Positions 1 through 8,650 of a DNA stretch of 11,236 nt are shown here, piece after piece (the stretch's first letter is position 1; every line of letters starts with the position of its first letter). Both the position numbers and the translations under genes were made by a program. This DNA comes from Ginkgo biloba (lineage: Eukaryota; Streptophyta; Ginkgoopsida; Ginkgoales; Ginkgoaceae), in the NCBI GenBank assembly GCA_024626585.1, contig JANKJI010000012.1, forward strand, positions 91,347,774-91,359,009. Reading direction: 5' to 3'. The notes under the pieces were generated by a model. The model made no database searches. It saw only the letters and a list, made by a program, of their open reading frames with translations, and was not told where the DNA came from.

Positions 1-1325
1 CATAATCCAACATAAGAAAGGATACACTCAATGATGCCACATGTTGGCAACTAAAAGTGTTCACAATAATTCACCAAGTGAATATTAATCACTCTAACAA
101 ATTGAAACTTACAAATATTGTTAAAGAATTTTAAGAAACATTAACGCGCATGGATACCAACTCTTGGTCTATTTTTTGTGTTGAAGTTATAAATTATGAT
201 TAATGGAAAGATGTTCCAACCAATGTTTGTGCCATGCTTCAATTGTATTTGGGGCAATTAATTGTATATGGCCATTATCAAAATGAATGTGTAATTGCTC
301 AAGGTAATAGTGAATCTTCACTCTAAAGTTTTGGTTGTTTGGAACAATGATGTTATATTATGTGGCTATCTGATGTTAATTGTTAGTGAGAACCAGTGAG
401 AATAAAAAAACATAGAGAGTAATAGTTAAACAATTCCCTTGGATGGGTTAACAAAAAACATAGCAAACAACATAGTTCTGATTTACCAATGTAATGAACC
501 TTGATGGAACTATTCAAAAAATTAAACAAAAAATGAAATAAAATAAAAGGGAAGCACAACATCCACCAAAAGCTCTATTTTACAAATTTTTAAAATTTAG
601 ATACCAAAATGCAACAAAAGTAATTCACCGTGTAACAACCATATTTATAAAAAAGATGACAAAATTTCATATACTTATGTGGATCTCTCCAAATAAACTA
701 AACAAATGTTCAAAACATCTACTACACAACATATTACAAATAAACCTTAAAACACCCTTATCTACCCACTGTAAAATATGCTCTTGGAGAAGACAAAAGT
801 CTTCCAAAAAAAATTGAAGACAAACTAATTGTATAATATATTTACTTTATATCACACCTCTACACATTAACCATTGGAGTGGAGATTTCAAAAAGTATTT
901 TGAGACATGGCAAACAACACAAAAGTACACAAACAAAAATTGAGCCAACATACACTTCTATGGGGGAAGTCTTGCAATGCCAACAATGTTAGTCAAACAA
1001 TCAACTAAGCTTTATGTAGATGGAAATTGTTTCCCTATTAATTTACATGGATATCACCAAATGCAACAAGATATTTTCAATGTCCAATAATACAACATAT
1101 TTGCCCTCATCTCATGCTTTGTATTAGATTGGACAATATCGTTTTGAATTAGGCATTGGTTTTGGAGCTTATGATTCCCTTACAACACCATATGGTAGCA
1201 AGCTTATCACATTAACTCTCTTGACATGGCATTCAATTACACACTTGATTACAAAAATAAAACAAATAATCAAAGAAGATGTATGTTGTAATCTTATCTT
1301 ATAAACAACTAAAATGAGATGGCTG
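1..1325. other. Intergenic DNA with no recognisable gene
   Basis: AT-rich sequence, with stops frequent in all frames and no reading resembling a known protein family. I see no tRNA, rRNA, PBS or LTR edge here. It contains many short A-runs and CAACA/ACAAAA-type words and a small inverted repeat (GAAGAC, 4-nt gap, GTCTTC) near 789-804, all unremarkable at this base composition. It is probably old decayed repeat DNA, but nothing visible identifies the family. Confidence 0.6.
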
Positions 1326-1490
1326 AAGGAAAATATTAAAGATGTAATAGAAGAAGATCATAACATTTTACCTATATATAGAAGTCATATATATAGGATT
1401 ATTATGGCACTTAGGAGTTGGCTCGAGAAGTGCCATGAGGGTAGGTTATATAGGAGAAAATATGCAAGAGAAGGTACTAAAAGGTAATAA
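1326..1490 (+). repeat. Diverged repeat, copy 1 (TATA-rich, with hairpin)
   Basis: This block aligns by eye with the one at about 2731-2915. Shared words, in the same order, are ATATTAAAGA, AGAAGATC, CTATATA(TA)GAA, ACTTAGGA, GAAGTG, GGGTAGGTTAT and TAGGAGAAA. It carries a TATA-like run (CTATATATAGAAG) and a perfect stem-loop at 1404-1436. A shorter third match to its first 40 bases occurs near 1656-1700. It could be a remnant of an LTR, a TRIM-like element or another dispersed repeat. No TG...CA edges or PBS were found, so the class is open. Confidence 0.65.
1404..1436. repeat. Perfect 9-bp inverted repeat (stem-loop)
   Basis: ATGGCACTT at 1404-1412 is the exact reverse complement of AAGTGCCAT at 1428-1436, with a 15-nt loop. 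It lies inside diverged repeat copy 1. The corresponding place in copy 2 (around 2815-2850) has a damaged version of both arms. No function can be assigned from the sequence. Confidence 0.75.
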
Positions 1491-2170
1491 AAATTCCCCC
1501 TAAATACTAAGGCCTATATGAATGAAATATATATAAGGATGCAAGTATTTGATAATAGTCTTGTTCTACCAAAGAATAGAATGAGATGAAATAAGCCATA
1601 CAAGTATGGATAGGTCCCATCATCATGGGTATATATAATGATAATATAGAAAGAAGAATGGGAGGAAAAATATAAAAGATGTAGTAGTATGAATCATCTT
1701 CAAAGTTTATTGTAATGGAAGATGATGATGATGCTATAATATCACCTTGAATGTGCACCCACTATGCTAACTTACTAAGGTTCCTAAAAGTGTGACTAAT
1801 GGTTATCTATCAAGTGGAGTTTTCCCATGAAGGTTCAATCACAGGAAAAAAAAAGCAAAAAGAAAAAATTAATGCTAGAAATAAAATATACTATGAAAAA
1901 TGGATGCTAATCTATGTTTTATTATTGAAACACTAGAGGTATGAATCTACTTCAAAGCATTTATACTTATATCTAATTGTTATGGTGCCCCTATGTCCAT
2001 ATCCAATGGAAAGTGGCTATATGAATAGACTAAGAAATGAAATGAAAAGGTCGACTATTAACATTAGAAGAACTAAAATCTAAATTCCAGTATCTAATAG
2101 CCATTGTTTGTGAAAAATTTAGATTGAAGTTACTAGATCTATGGAAAAATTACATTAGGAGAAAGGCTTA
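1491..2170. other. Intergenic DNA with repeat fragments
   Basis: No gene is visible. A 40-bp stretch around 1656-1700 resembles the start of the 1326 repeat (GGAAAAATATAAAAGATGTAGTAG against GGAAAATATTAAAGATGTAATAG). TATGAATCATCTTCAAAG near 1688 also resembles TATGAATCTACTTCAAAG near 1941, suggesting further duplicated debris. A short (GAT)4 run sits at 1721-1732. The only open frame of any length, on the minus strand, is low-complexity. Confidence 0.5.
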
Positions 2171-2260
2171 GCACTGGAGAGGAAAAGTCACAATGCAGTG
2201 AAAATGAGTGTTGTTATAGTATGGAAAATGCACTAAAGGAGAAAAGAACAATGCTAATAA
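2141..2260. repeat. Degenerate short tandem units
   Basis: Similar units follow each other: one at 2171-2200 beginning GCACTGGAGAGGAAAAG and ending CAATGC, one at about 2230-2255 beginning GCACTAAAGGAGAAAAG and ending CAATGC, and a weaker related stretch just upstream at about 2141-2165 (GGAAAAATTACATTAGGAG). They match at roughly three quarters of positions by eye. This is probably an old local duplication with no visible coding content. Confidence 0.45.
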
Positions 2261-2730
2261 AAAATAAACCATGTTGACTATTTGTGACAACTATTTTTTC
2301 TATTCAATTATGAAATGCCTATGTAGTGTAAAATTTAATTATTGTACCTTTATAATAGGTCTACAAAATAAACTATAAGGTTTCATGATTGCTTGATCAT
2401 TATTGATGAATTAAGTGGTAAGAATACCAATAAGAATTTTTTTGAGAACTTGCACAAGAATGACGACATATAATAATGACTAGAGAAATGTGTGCATTTT
2501 CCTAGTATGGTTGCCAAAAGTGTTAATGCCAAAACCACCACTTTCTCCTATAGTGATAAATGGAAAAAACACCTCAAGTTATATGGGTGTTCTTTATGCA
2601 TGCAATTTACTTTACATAAATAACACATAAAGAAATCAAGAGAATACACAATGATATAATATATGGAAGAAGAAAATAACGCATTACGATTAATGATATT
2701 CAAAGTCTCCATCGTAAGGGAGGAAGGAAA
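2261..2730. other. Intergenic DNA, nothing recognised
   Basis: AT-rich, stops in every frame, no protein-family similarity, no RNA gene. It lies between the short tandem units and the second copy of the TATA-rich repeat. Confidence 0.5.
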
Positions 2731-2915
2731 ATGAATAAGATATTAAAGACACAATAAAAGAAGATCCTCCCTTTCACCTCTATATAGAATGCATATATAT
2801 ATATATAAGATGATAATGGTACTTAGGATTTAACTGAAGAAGTGTCTTAAGGGTAGGTTATCTAGGAGAAATTTATTTTGGAGAAAGTGCTAAAATGAGA
2901 AATACTAAAATGCAT
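2731..2915 (+). repeat. Diverged repeat, copy 2
   Basis: This is the second copy of the block at about 1326-1490, spaced about 1.4 kb away and in the same orientation. It keeps ATATTAAAGA, AGAAGATC, CTATATAGAA, ACTTAGGA, GAAGTG, GGGTAGGTTAT and TAGGAGAAA in the same order. Differences include an expanded AT run at 2793-2807 and damaged arms of the hairpin seen in copy 1. The two copies could be eroded LTRs of one small element, or independent insertions; the 1.2 kb between them has no recognisable internal gene. Confidence 0.65.
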
Positions 2916-3360
2916 TATCTTATGAAATAAATTTCCATGAGAATTAGAAAGTCCCCAATTATCTCAAAACTCTATCCAAGTATACCAACACTTCCTGGGC
3001 TTGTTCCAAAGATCATAAGAAATAGTTATTCCTTTTGTAAACCATAGTCTATCTACTTTTAAAAAATCATAATATACAAAGGGTTTGTATTCCCATAGAA
3101 TTTATCTTCCCTATCATAAAGAGGCTTGAGAAGAGGATATGCCTTTTCTATAATCATCCCCCTTCGATCTAATTTTTTTTGTGACATAATCCCAAGCCTA
3201 TCAAATTTCCCCCAAAATAATAGACCCCTTGGGTTTGAATTGGATCATTACAATAAGATGATAGGGTTTGGTTAAATTTGTACAAGTACTCCAACCATGT
3301 GGAAATATATATAGTACATAAGATATATTGATGTAATGAATAATACTCTAAAGGAATATT
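2916..3360. other. Intergenic DNA, somewhat C-rich pyrimidine tracts
   Basis: No gene is recognised. The segment is less A-rich on the + strand than its surroundings and contains several C-runs (for example CCCCC around 3160 and 3210). The minus strand is free of stops from 3244 down to 3062, about 61 codons, but the reading matches no family I know and has no support beyond openness. Confidence 0.4.
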
Positions 3361-4515
3361 CTAGTTTATAAAAGGCATTCATTATATTCTATAATACTTA
3401 TAATTGGTTTAATTCATCATAATGGGTGATAGTGAATGTAATGAATGACTATACTTTCTCATTGTCTTAAGTGTGTTTTATGATATGAATTTGATTTTAT
3501 ATTCTTTTAATGAATGAGTGAATTATGCTAGTTTATGTCAAACATAGTTTTTAACTATTTAAAGAAGGATTGTAGAACATATTAAATTGTTAAGTATTTG
3601 TTAATAACTGAGTAATATTAGTTACAAATTTATTCCATTGAAAGAAGGAGAAGACATAGATAGTCACAAAATTTATTTGAAGTTAGTTTTGTTTGAAATT
3701 GTGAAGAATTTCAAGTTTGTGTTAAATCTTGAAGGAGCGTTACTTTAATTTTGGTTTTAGATCGATTAAATTGAAAGATTAATATAAGTTTGTAAGTATT
3801 AAGAGTATTTTATACTAAAATAGAGTTGAGAGTCATGTAGTTAAGATTTTGAAGTATTCTTAGAAGAATGATTAAAGGATCATTGAAGGAGCTAGAAAGA
3901 TCGTTTTGAGAGCCCAAATTGTGAGTCCTGATTTTAAATGATGAATAGATTTAAAGTCTAAGAATAAGAAGAGTTGATGACTAAAAAAGATACCATAATT
4001 CCATAACTTCATGAGTAACATGTATAAATCCTATAAGATTAAGAAAGATTTTGAGTAGACTTAAAAAGGGTTGGAATGAATGATAAGGAAGTGAGAGTAT
4101 GCTTCAAGAATGATTAAATGTTGTTAAAATGTGTTTTCCAAAGTCATTTCATATTCATTAGACTACTAACTATCATAGAGTTAGGTGTGAACATCTAGTT
4201 AGAGAAATTCAAAGACCAATTATTAACATAAGAATTATAGTCATCTAGTATTGTGTGGACTGTAATCTTATATTTTCATAAGAATTCCTATAAATTATGT
4301 TGAATTGTAAAGATTAGAGATTTTAAATATTTTTTGAATTCTTTGGAAGAATTGAGAAATCATTAAATATTATTAATCTTTAAAAGAAAATAGTTGCAAA
4401 GTTGGAGAATTTACCAAAAGAAGTAAGAAAAAGATTGTAAGAACCAAAGACAAGAAGTGATAGAGAATTAAGGTGGTTGATGAATGATAGAATTTATAAG
4501 AAGATCAATTACTTA
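3361..4515 (+). other. Probable 5' LTR end and leader of the Ty3-type element
   Basis: This non-coding stretch directly precedes the Ty3-type gag. It contains two promoter-like words on the + strand: TATAAAAGG at 3367-3375, a good plant TATA box, and TATTTAAAG at 3556-3564. Either could belong to the U3/R part of a 5' LTR. I could not find a convincing PBS; GGAGCGTTACTT near 3733 only vaguely recalls the TGGCGCC-type PBS used by many Ty3 elements. The 3' LTR lies outside the window, so the LTR cannot be delimited by self-comparison. Most of the 750 bp before 4516 looks like untranslated leader with no readable frame. Confidence 0.3.
3367..3375 (+). promoter_or_regulatory. TATA-box-like word, candidate LTR promoter
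   Basis: TATAAAAGG matches the plant TATA consensus well and lies upstream of the Ty3-type gag on the same strand. With AT content this high, chance occurrence is quite possible. Confidence 0.25.
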
Positions 4516-5385
4516 ATGGCAACTTCATCAGGAAATAACTCGAGAAGTGAAACAAATACAATAGACATTATGGAGGTTTCTTTAAGACTTATAATGGTTT
4601 ATGGAAGTGCATATGAAGAAAGACATCTCTTCACTTGTGAATACATCTAGTATGTAAGAATTTTTATGGATGAGAATATCAAATGGAGATAGTTTGTTAC
4701 AAATTTGAGAGGACTAATTTAAGAATGGTAAATAAATATGAATGCAATTCATAATTGAAAAAGTTGGAATGTAATTGAGACTACATATAAAGATACTTAT
4801 GTGTATCTAGATCCTACATATACAACATTCAATGAGTTGAAGGATCTTCACTAAACTAAGTACAAGTCTATTAAATATTATAATGGATGATTTAAAAATT
4901 TGGTAGGGAAATTACCCTTCATAATTCTAGAATATCAGAAGATTGATTAGTTTTTTGCTAGACTAACTTAAAGCATAAGAGCTCAAGTTAAGTAGGGAAG
5001 TAATAAAACTTCTAGAGAATCTTACTATAAGGATATCCGAATGGAAGATAGAAGATGATTGGATAAGAATGGATGCATTTTATAAGATCAATGAATTATC
5101 TAAAACTATTAAAATTTTGCAAGATTTTATGAAGAAGTTGGCTAGTAAATCATAGAGAGATAGAGAACTTATTATGTGTAAAGATTGAAAGAAGAAATAT
5201 CTTAGAAATGATTTCCCATTAGATAATAAGGAAGCCTATAATTAGTCAAGTTCATCTAGAAAGAAATATGAAAAAAGAGAAAATAATAATAATAATTACT
5301 TTGATACACATAATACATAGAAATACAGTAAAAATAATTACTAGAGTAACAAAATAAGGAGATCTCAACAAAAGGTAGAAAGAGA
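4516..5385 (+). pseudogene. Ty3-type gag, N-terminal and capsid part, decayed
   Basis: The first Met at 4516 opens a reading starting MATSSGNNS, and the frame is followed to 5055 with ten stops (eight TAA/TAG, two TGA). It then shifts near 5054 to another frame that runs to about 5385 (EDDWIRMDAFYKINELS and onward, ending in an Asn/Lys/Arg-rich tract). Hallmarks of retrotransposon Gag include a W-x-F-V-T-N-L-R-G-L-I-x-E-W-like helix near 4680-4735, a Y-x-F-N-E-L-K segment near 4825, and the F-x-x-L-x-x-K-L-P stretch near 4895-4920. Function in the family: capsid formation and genomic RNA packaging. It leads directly into the zinc-knuckle relic. The assignment rests on position and general character, not on one diagnostic motif. 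Confidence 0.65.
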
Positions 5386-5850
5386 GTGCATAATGAAATT
5401 CAAATCTCTTCAAAACGTAATGAAGACAAAGAGATAGACAATTATTTTAAAGTGGACAAAAAATTAAAGGCAGGAGATATAAAAATTATGAAGTTCTTCA
5501 AGTATAATAGTTGGGGCCATACCTCAAAGTCATATCCATTGTCTATTCTAGGAATTAAAGTATATTAGGTCTATCATACTTGCGACCATGGGACTAAAGA
5601 ATATCTAGTCTTAACTGAAAGGGTAAGGAATGTAAAGTTAATGTTCTTTGAACTAAATCCAAAATTATGTTTAGATAAAGATATGAATCTAACTACAAGA
5701 TCAAACGAAGAAGGATTTGGAAAATTGCATTACTAGGGATAGAGTTCTAAGAAAATATATTATAGTAAAGAAAATGATAAGGAGAAGGTGAAATATCTTG
5801 GTTCAAAGGATAAAAAAAGGAATACAAGAAAGCTAGAGATTTAATCACTA
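5386..5850 (+). pseudogene. Ty3-type gag C-terminus (nucleocapsid) with ruined zinc knuckle
   Basis: This frame is open from 5386 to 5565 and then continues with isolated TAG stops to about 5850. Residues 33 to 51 of the open part carry the layout of a CX2CX4HX4C zinc knuckle inside a typical context (KYNSWGHTSKSYP). The His is present, but the three Cys positions read Phe, Tyr and Tyr (codons at 5494, 5503 and 5533). Family role: binding of element RNA. The change of two Cys to Tyr is a single G-to-A step each (TGT to TAT). Without the cysteines the motif could not bind zinc. There is no sign that this short open piece is a gene of its own; it is a relic of the larger gag. Confidence 0.75.
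5494..5535 (+). other. Zinc-knuckle relic (Cys positions replaced)
   Basis: Spacing X2, X4, X4 between the four ligand positions is exact; the ligands read F, Y, H, Y where C, C, H, C is expected. This is good evidence that the reading is a former Gag nucleocapsid. Confidence 0.75.
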
Positions 5851-6795
5851 AATCTTAGAAAGTATATCCTTTAAAGATAAAATATTGTAAAGAAAATGAA
5901 GAAAAAGAATCTCAAAAGGCAGATCAAGCTAAGGACCTATTGAGATAAGTAAAGAGTTTGAGAAGAGAAAAAAATTATTTACTAAAAATGGTAGAGCTAT
6001 GCAGACCTCTATATAATTGGGATTTGGATACAGTTCAAGTAAAAATGAATTATATAGTCAAATATAAAGATAATGAACCATCTATTTAGGTGGTGGTTTA
6101 GGAAATTAAATCTAAAGATGCCTTGGTAGAACTTGGATTAGAAGTAAACATCATATAATGTGGAAGGATATTGGATATCCTCTTATGGTATATTCTAAGA
6201 CTATCATTAGAATGGAAGATCAACATTAGGTTACTCTAAAAGGTAAACTGACGGATGTTAAAATTTCTTATGGAAGCTTAGAAGTTAAACAAAATTTTAA
6301 AATTATAACTTTACCAAACTGAGGTGATTCATATAGAGTTTTTCTTGGTAGACTATGGATTAAGGCTATGAGAGGATCTATTAGCCTTGAGAAGGACCAT
6401 ATGAAGTTTAAGTAAGGTAGAACATGTCTATATGTTCCTCTAAATAGGAATAAAGAAGCATTATAAATAATAAACAAAGATAAGAGTTATTCTGAACATG
6501 ATTTTGAAGAAAATTCTAAATAAAAATAATAAATTAAGAATGTATATAATTATGTGAAAGATACACATGGGCCAAATGAAAATGGATTATTAATTTTTGG
6601 CAACATTAGATTTGATATAGCGAATTGTGATGATTTAGTTAGAGAATGAGAATAGATGCATTATTTTTAAAATTATAGAATGAAATCTAATGAAGAAGAA
6701 TAAGATGAAGAAATTAAATTTAAGCTAAAAAAAACATCTTTGATGGACACATAGATACAAGAAAGCATCTAACTTAGTTTATGAGAATAATAAAA
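5843..6795 (+). pseudogene. Ty3-type aspartic protease region, decayed
   Basis: One frame runs from about 5843 to 6155 and contains an Arg/Lys-rich linker followed by KDALVELGLEVNII at about 6114-6155. This corresponds to the ALxDxGxxVN active-site signature of plant Ty3 proteases, with the catalytic Asp replaced by Glu (codon 6129) and the Ser/Thr/Ala region also altered. A frameshift near 6156 leads into a second frame from 6158: GYPLMVYSKTIIRMEDQH, then a LKGKLTDVKISYG strand, and YRVFLGRLWIKAMRG near 6330-6370, which matches the flap and the conserved FLGRPWL-type C-terminal motif. The frame continues with many stops to about 6795 as an acidic linker. Family role: cleavage of the polyprotein. 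Several stops are TAA/TAG where Gln is plausible; one TGA at 6321 probably was an Arg CGA. Not functional. Confidence 0.8.
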
Positions 6796-7506
6796 GACGT
6801 GAAGTGTGATCAGAAAGGTGCATTATTCAAAGCCACATTAAGAGATAAATAATTTCACTAGTTTTACATATGCATAAGAAGATTCCAAAATTAGAGAGAC
6901 ATAAGATTATTGTTTGTGGATATGTTTGATAGGGTCAAATTTAGACATATGAGATAATAATATGATGGTAGTGATTATCCCATTAAATTTTTGAAAACTA
7001 TAGTGATGATTTCGAAGAAGTGTTATATAATGACATACATAAATAGAGAATTGTTAAAAGTCAATGCTCTTAGGTTGACACTATATGGTATTCCATATTA
7101 GTGGTACAATTAATTAGAGAAAATAAAAGAAATTATAAATTAAAAAAAAATCTAGCAAGGTCTAATTAAATTTTACGTTTAAGAATAAGATCAAACCTCT
7201 AATGTACTATAGTTGGTTGTATAGATAATGAAGAACTTTACATTTGAAAATGTGGATATAAGGAATTATAGATTATTATAGATAAAGGAATCGTAATAGT
7301 TAACTCTATAACACTTTCTAAAATAGGAAGTACAAGATAGATTTAAGTTTGTTATTTGATGACATGTATAGATTAGAATCAACCTACTCAATATCTATGT
7401 ATGATAAGAACTATTCAACTAAGGAAGGAAGGAGAAGAGAAATTTATTAAAATTAGTAACTACTAGGATGAAAAAACTATGGAAAATAGCACATAATTTT
7501 TTTTAA
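6796..7506 (+). pseudogene. Protease-RT spacer, heavily decayed
   Basis: No domain is recognised here. Fragments read as protein-like, for example an acidic piece around 6993-7165 (YSDDFEEVLYNDIHK) and a Lys/Glu-rich piece around 7420-7500 just before RT. Stops and frame changes are dense. Position between protease and RT on the same strand suggests it is the linker and RT N-terminal extension of the same polyprotein. A separate unrelated insertion cannot be excluded. Confidence 0.4.
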
Positions 7507-8431
7507 GAATATGTTGATATATTTGCATGGAGATATAAAGATTTGAAATGGAAACCTCTTGAAAATCATTAATTAAGAATCAAGTAGGAGGAAGGAGAAA
7601 ATATTATAATACAATAACCATTACAAGATGAATCCAAAATATTAAAAATATATTCAAGATGAAATTGATAAATTATTGGATGCTAGATGTACTTATCCAA
7701 TACGAAAAAAGTGAATGGGTTCCACTAATTATGATAGCTAAGAAAAAGAATGGGAAGTTAAGAATATTTGTTTACCTCCATAAATTGGATAGTATCACAA
7801 AGATGTATTTCTTACATATTTAATAGAAGAAGTGTCAAAGTATGTGGTAGGATGTGAAATAGATTCTTCTATAGACGTTTTTTCTAGATATAATCACATT
7901 TAGATTCATCTAGATAATCAAAGAAAGATAACATTTTCCATTGAATAGTGATCTTATGCTTGTAAGGTGATGCCATTTATTCTTACTAATGCAACACTTA
8001 CATTTTCAAGAATCATAATAGATATTTTTAGAGATTTTATGCATAAATTTTTGGAAATTTATTTGGATGATTGGTCAATACTTGGGTTCATAAGAGAGAA
8101 TATTTCACATTTACACATAATAGTTCAACATTGTAGAGAAATATAAATTTCTTTAAATCTAAACAAATGTTAAATGTGAACACCATTTGGAAGTTTGTTG
8201 GGTCTTATTATGTGTAATAATGGTCTGGTGGTTGATCTACCCAAAGTACGAGTAATTTTGGAGTTAGAACCTTTCAAAAATATCTTCGAAGATAAGAAAT
8301 TCTTAAGATACAATGGTTATTGTAGAAATTTTATCAATGGTTATGCAAAGATTACTAGTCCTTTGGAAATATTTTTAAGGAAGAATGTAGAATTATTGTG
8401 GACTCAAGAATGCCAAGAATATTTTGAATAG
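7507..8431 (+). pseudogene. Ty3-type reverse transcriptase and start of RNase H connection, decayed
   Basis: Four frame segments together cover RT. 7507-7620 carries EYVDIFAWRYKDLKWKP (the D-V-F-A-W-x-Y-x-D-L lead-in). 7619-7714 carries HYKMNPKY and DEIDKLLDARCTYPI. 7713-7800 carries EWVPLIMIAKKKNGKLRI, the conserved KKNGKxR block. From about 7829 to 8431 a single frame, broken only by stops, holds SIDVFSRYNHI (first catalytic Asp, codon 7874), the KVMPFILTNA block, FLEIYLDDW (catalytic Asp pair at 8066-8071), TPFGSLLG, and GYCRNFINGYAKITSPLE of the RT-RNase H connection, ending at WTQECQEYFE. Family role: copying element RNA to DNA. All three catalytic Asp survive, but stops at former Trp, Gly, Cys and Gln positions make it dead. 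RNase H proper is absent. Confidence 0.95.
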
Positions 8432-8432
8432 T

Positions 8433-8638
8433 TGTCTTATAATAATACATATTATTATAATTATTTAATCTAGTTTAACTAAGGGTTATATATCTAGGGA
8501 CATGTTGGTTAGTACGAAGGGTTATGAATTTAATATTTATACATGTAAACTTGACACCATTAATCAGTTGAATATGAGTTTATTTTCATATATATACTTG
8601 TGCAAGTATTTTCTCTATTCTTCTTTACCATTTTAGCA
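8433..8638 (+). repeat. Copia-type 5' LTR
   Basis: The right edge is well supported: CTTCTTTACCATTTTAGCA followed at once by a PBS, a very typical plant copia LTR end. The left edge is uncertain. TGTCTTAT at 8433 starts right after the last Ty3-like codon and gives 206 bp; TGTTGGTT at 8503 would give 136 bp. A TATA-like word TTATATATC at 8486-8494 supports the longer version because a promoter should lie inside U3. The partner 3' LTR is not in the window. Confidence 0.6.
8486..8494 (+). promoter_or_regulatory. Candidate LTR TATA box
   Basis: TTATATATC lies about 145 bp before the LTR end on the coding strand, a sensible place for the U3 promoter. AT richness makes it only suggestive. Confidence 0.35.
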
Positions 8639-8650
8639 TGGTATGAGAGC
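8639..8650 (+). other. Primer-binding site, initiator tRNA-Met type
   Basis: TGGTATGAGAGC differs at one position (G for C at base 7) from TGGTATCAGAGC, the complement of the 3' end of plant initiator tRNA-Met that most plant copia elements use to prime reverse transcription. It abuts the CA end of the LTR exactly as expected. Confidence 0.8.

Larger units (their letters stand above)
4516..8432 (+). mobile_element. Decayed Ty3/gypsy-type LTR retrotransposon, 3' part missing
   Basis: Domains occur in the order expected for Ty3/gypsy: gag (4516-5850), zinc-knuckle relic (5494-5535), aspartic protease (about 6060-6400), reverse transcriptase (7507-8330) and the connection towards RNase H (8330-8431). 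The RT gives the assignment: an aligned series of motifs ending in a YLDDW box, then FGSLLG and YCRNFINGYAKIT, all as in plant Ty3-type polyproteins. The box is YLDDW and not the YVDDIL type common in chromoviruses; I do not assign the clade further. Every domain is broken by in-frame stops and indels, so the copy is not coding-competent. RNase H proper, integrase and the 3' LTR are not seen; similarity ends where a copia LTR begins. Confidence 0.9.

Noticed and set aside
1404-1436. MicroRNA precursor
   Set aside because: The stem is only 9 bp with a 15-nt loop, far too short for a plant miRNA precursor, and flanking bases do not extend the pairing.
1507-1758. Minus-strand open frame of 83 codons
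   Set aside because: Low-complexity composition (Ser run from a GAT microsatellite, many Tyr/Ile/Phe), no family resemblance, and it lies within repeat debris.
3062-3244. Minus-strand stop-free stretch of about 61 codons with a protein-like look (KPLYDREDKFYGNTNPLY)
   Set aside because: It ends abruptly, neighbouring readings are full of stops, and I recognise no family. It could be a relic, but openness alone is not enough.
6268-6477. Minus-strand open frame of 69 codons
   Set aside because: It is antisense to the Ty3 protease region, whose + strand reading has clear motifs (YRVFLGRLWIKAMRG).
8195-8431. A separate small gene of 78 codons
   Set aside because: It is the tail of the RT reading (TPFGSLLG, YCRNFINGYAKIT) in the same frame as the YLDD box upstream, separated only by stops.
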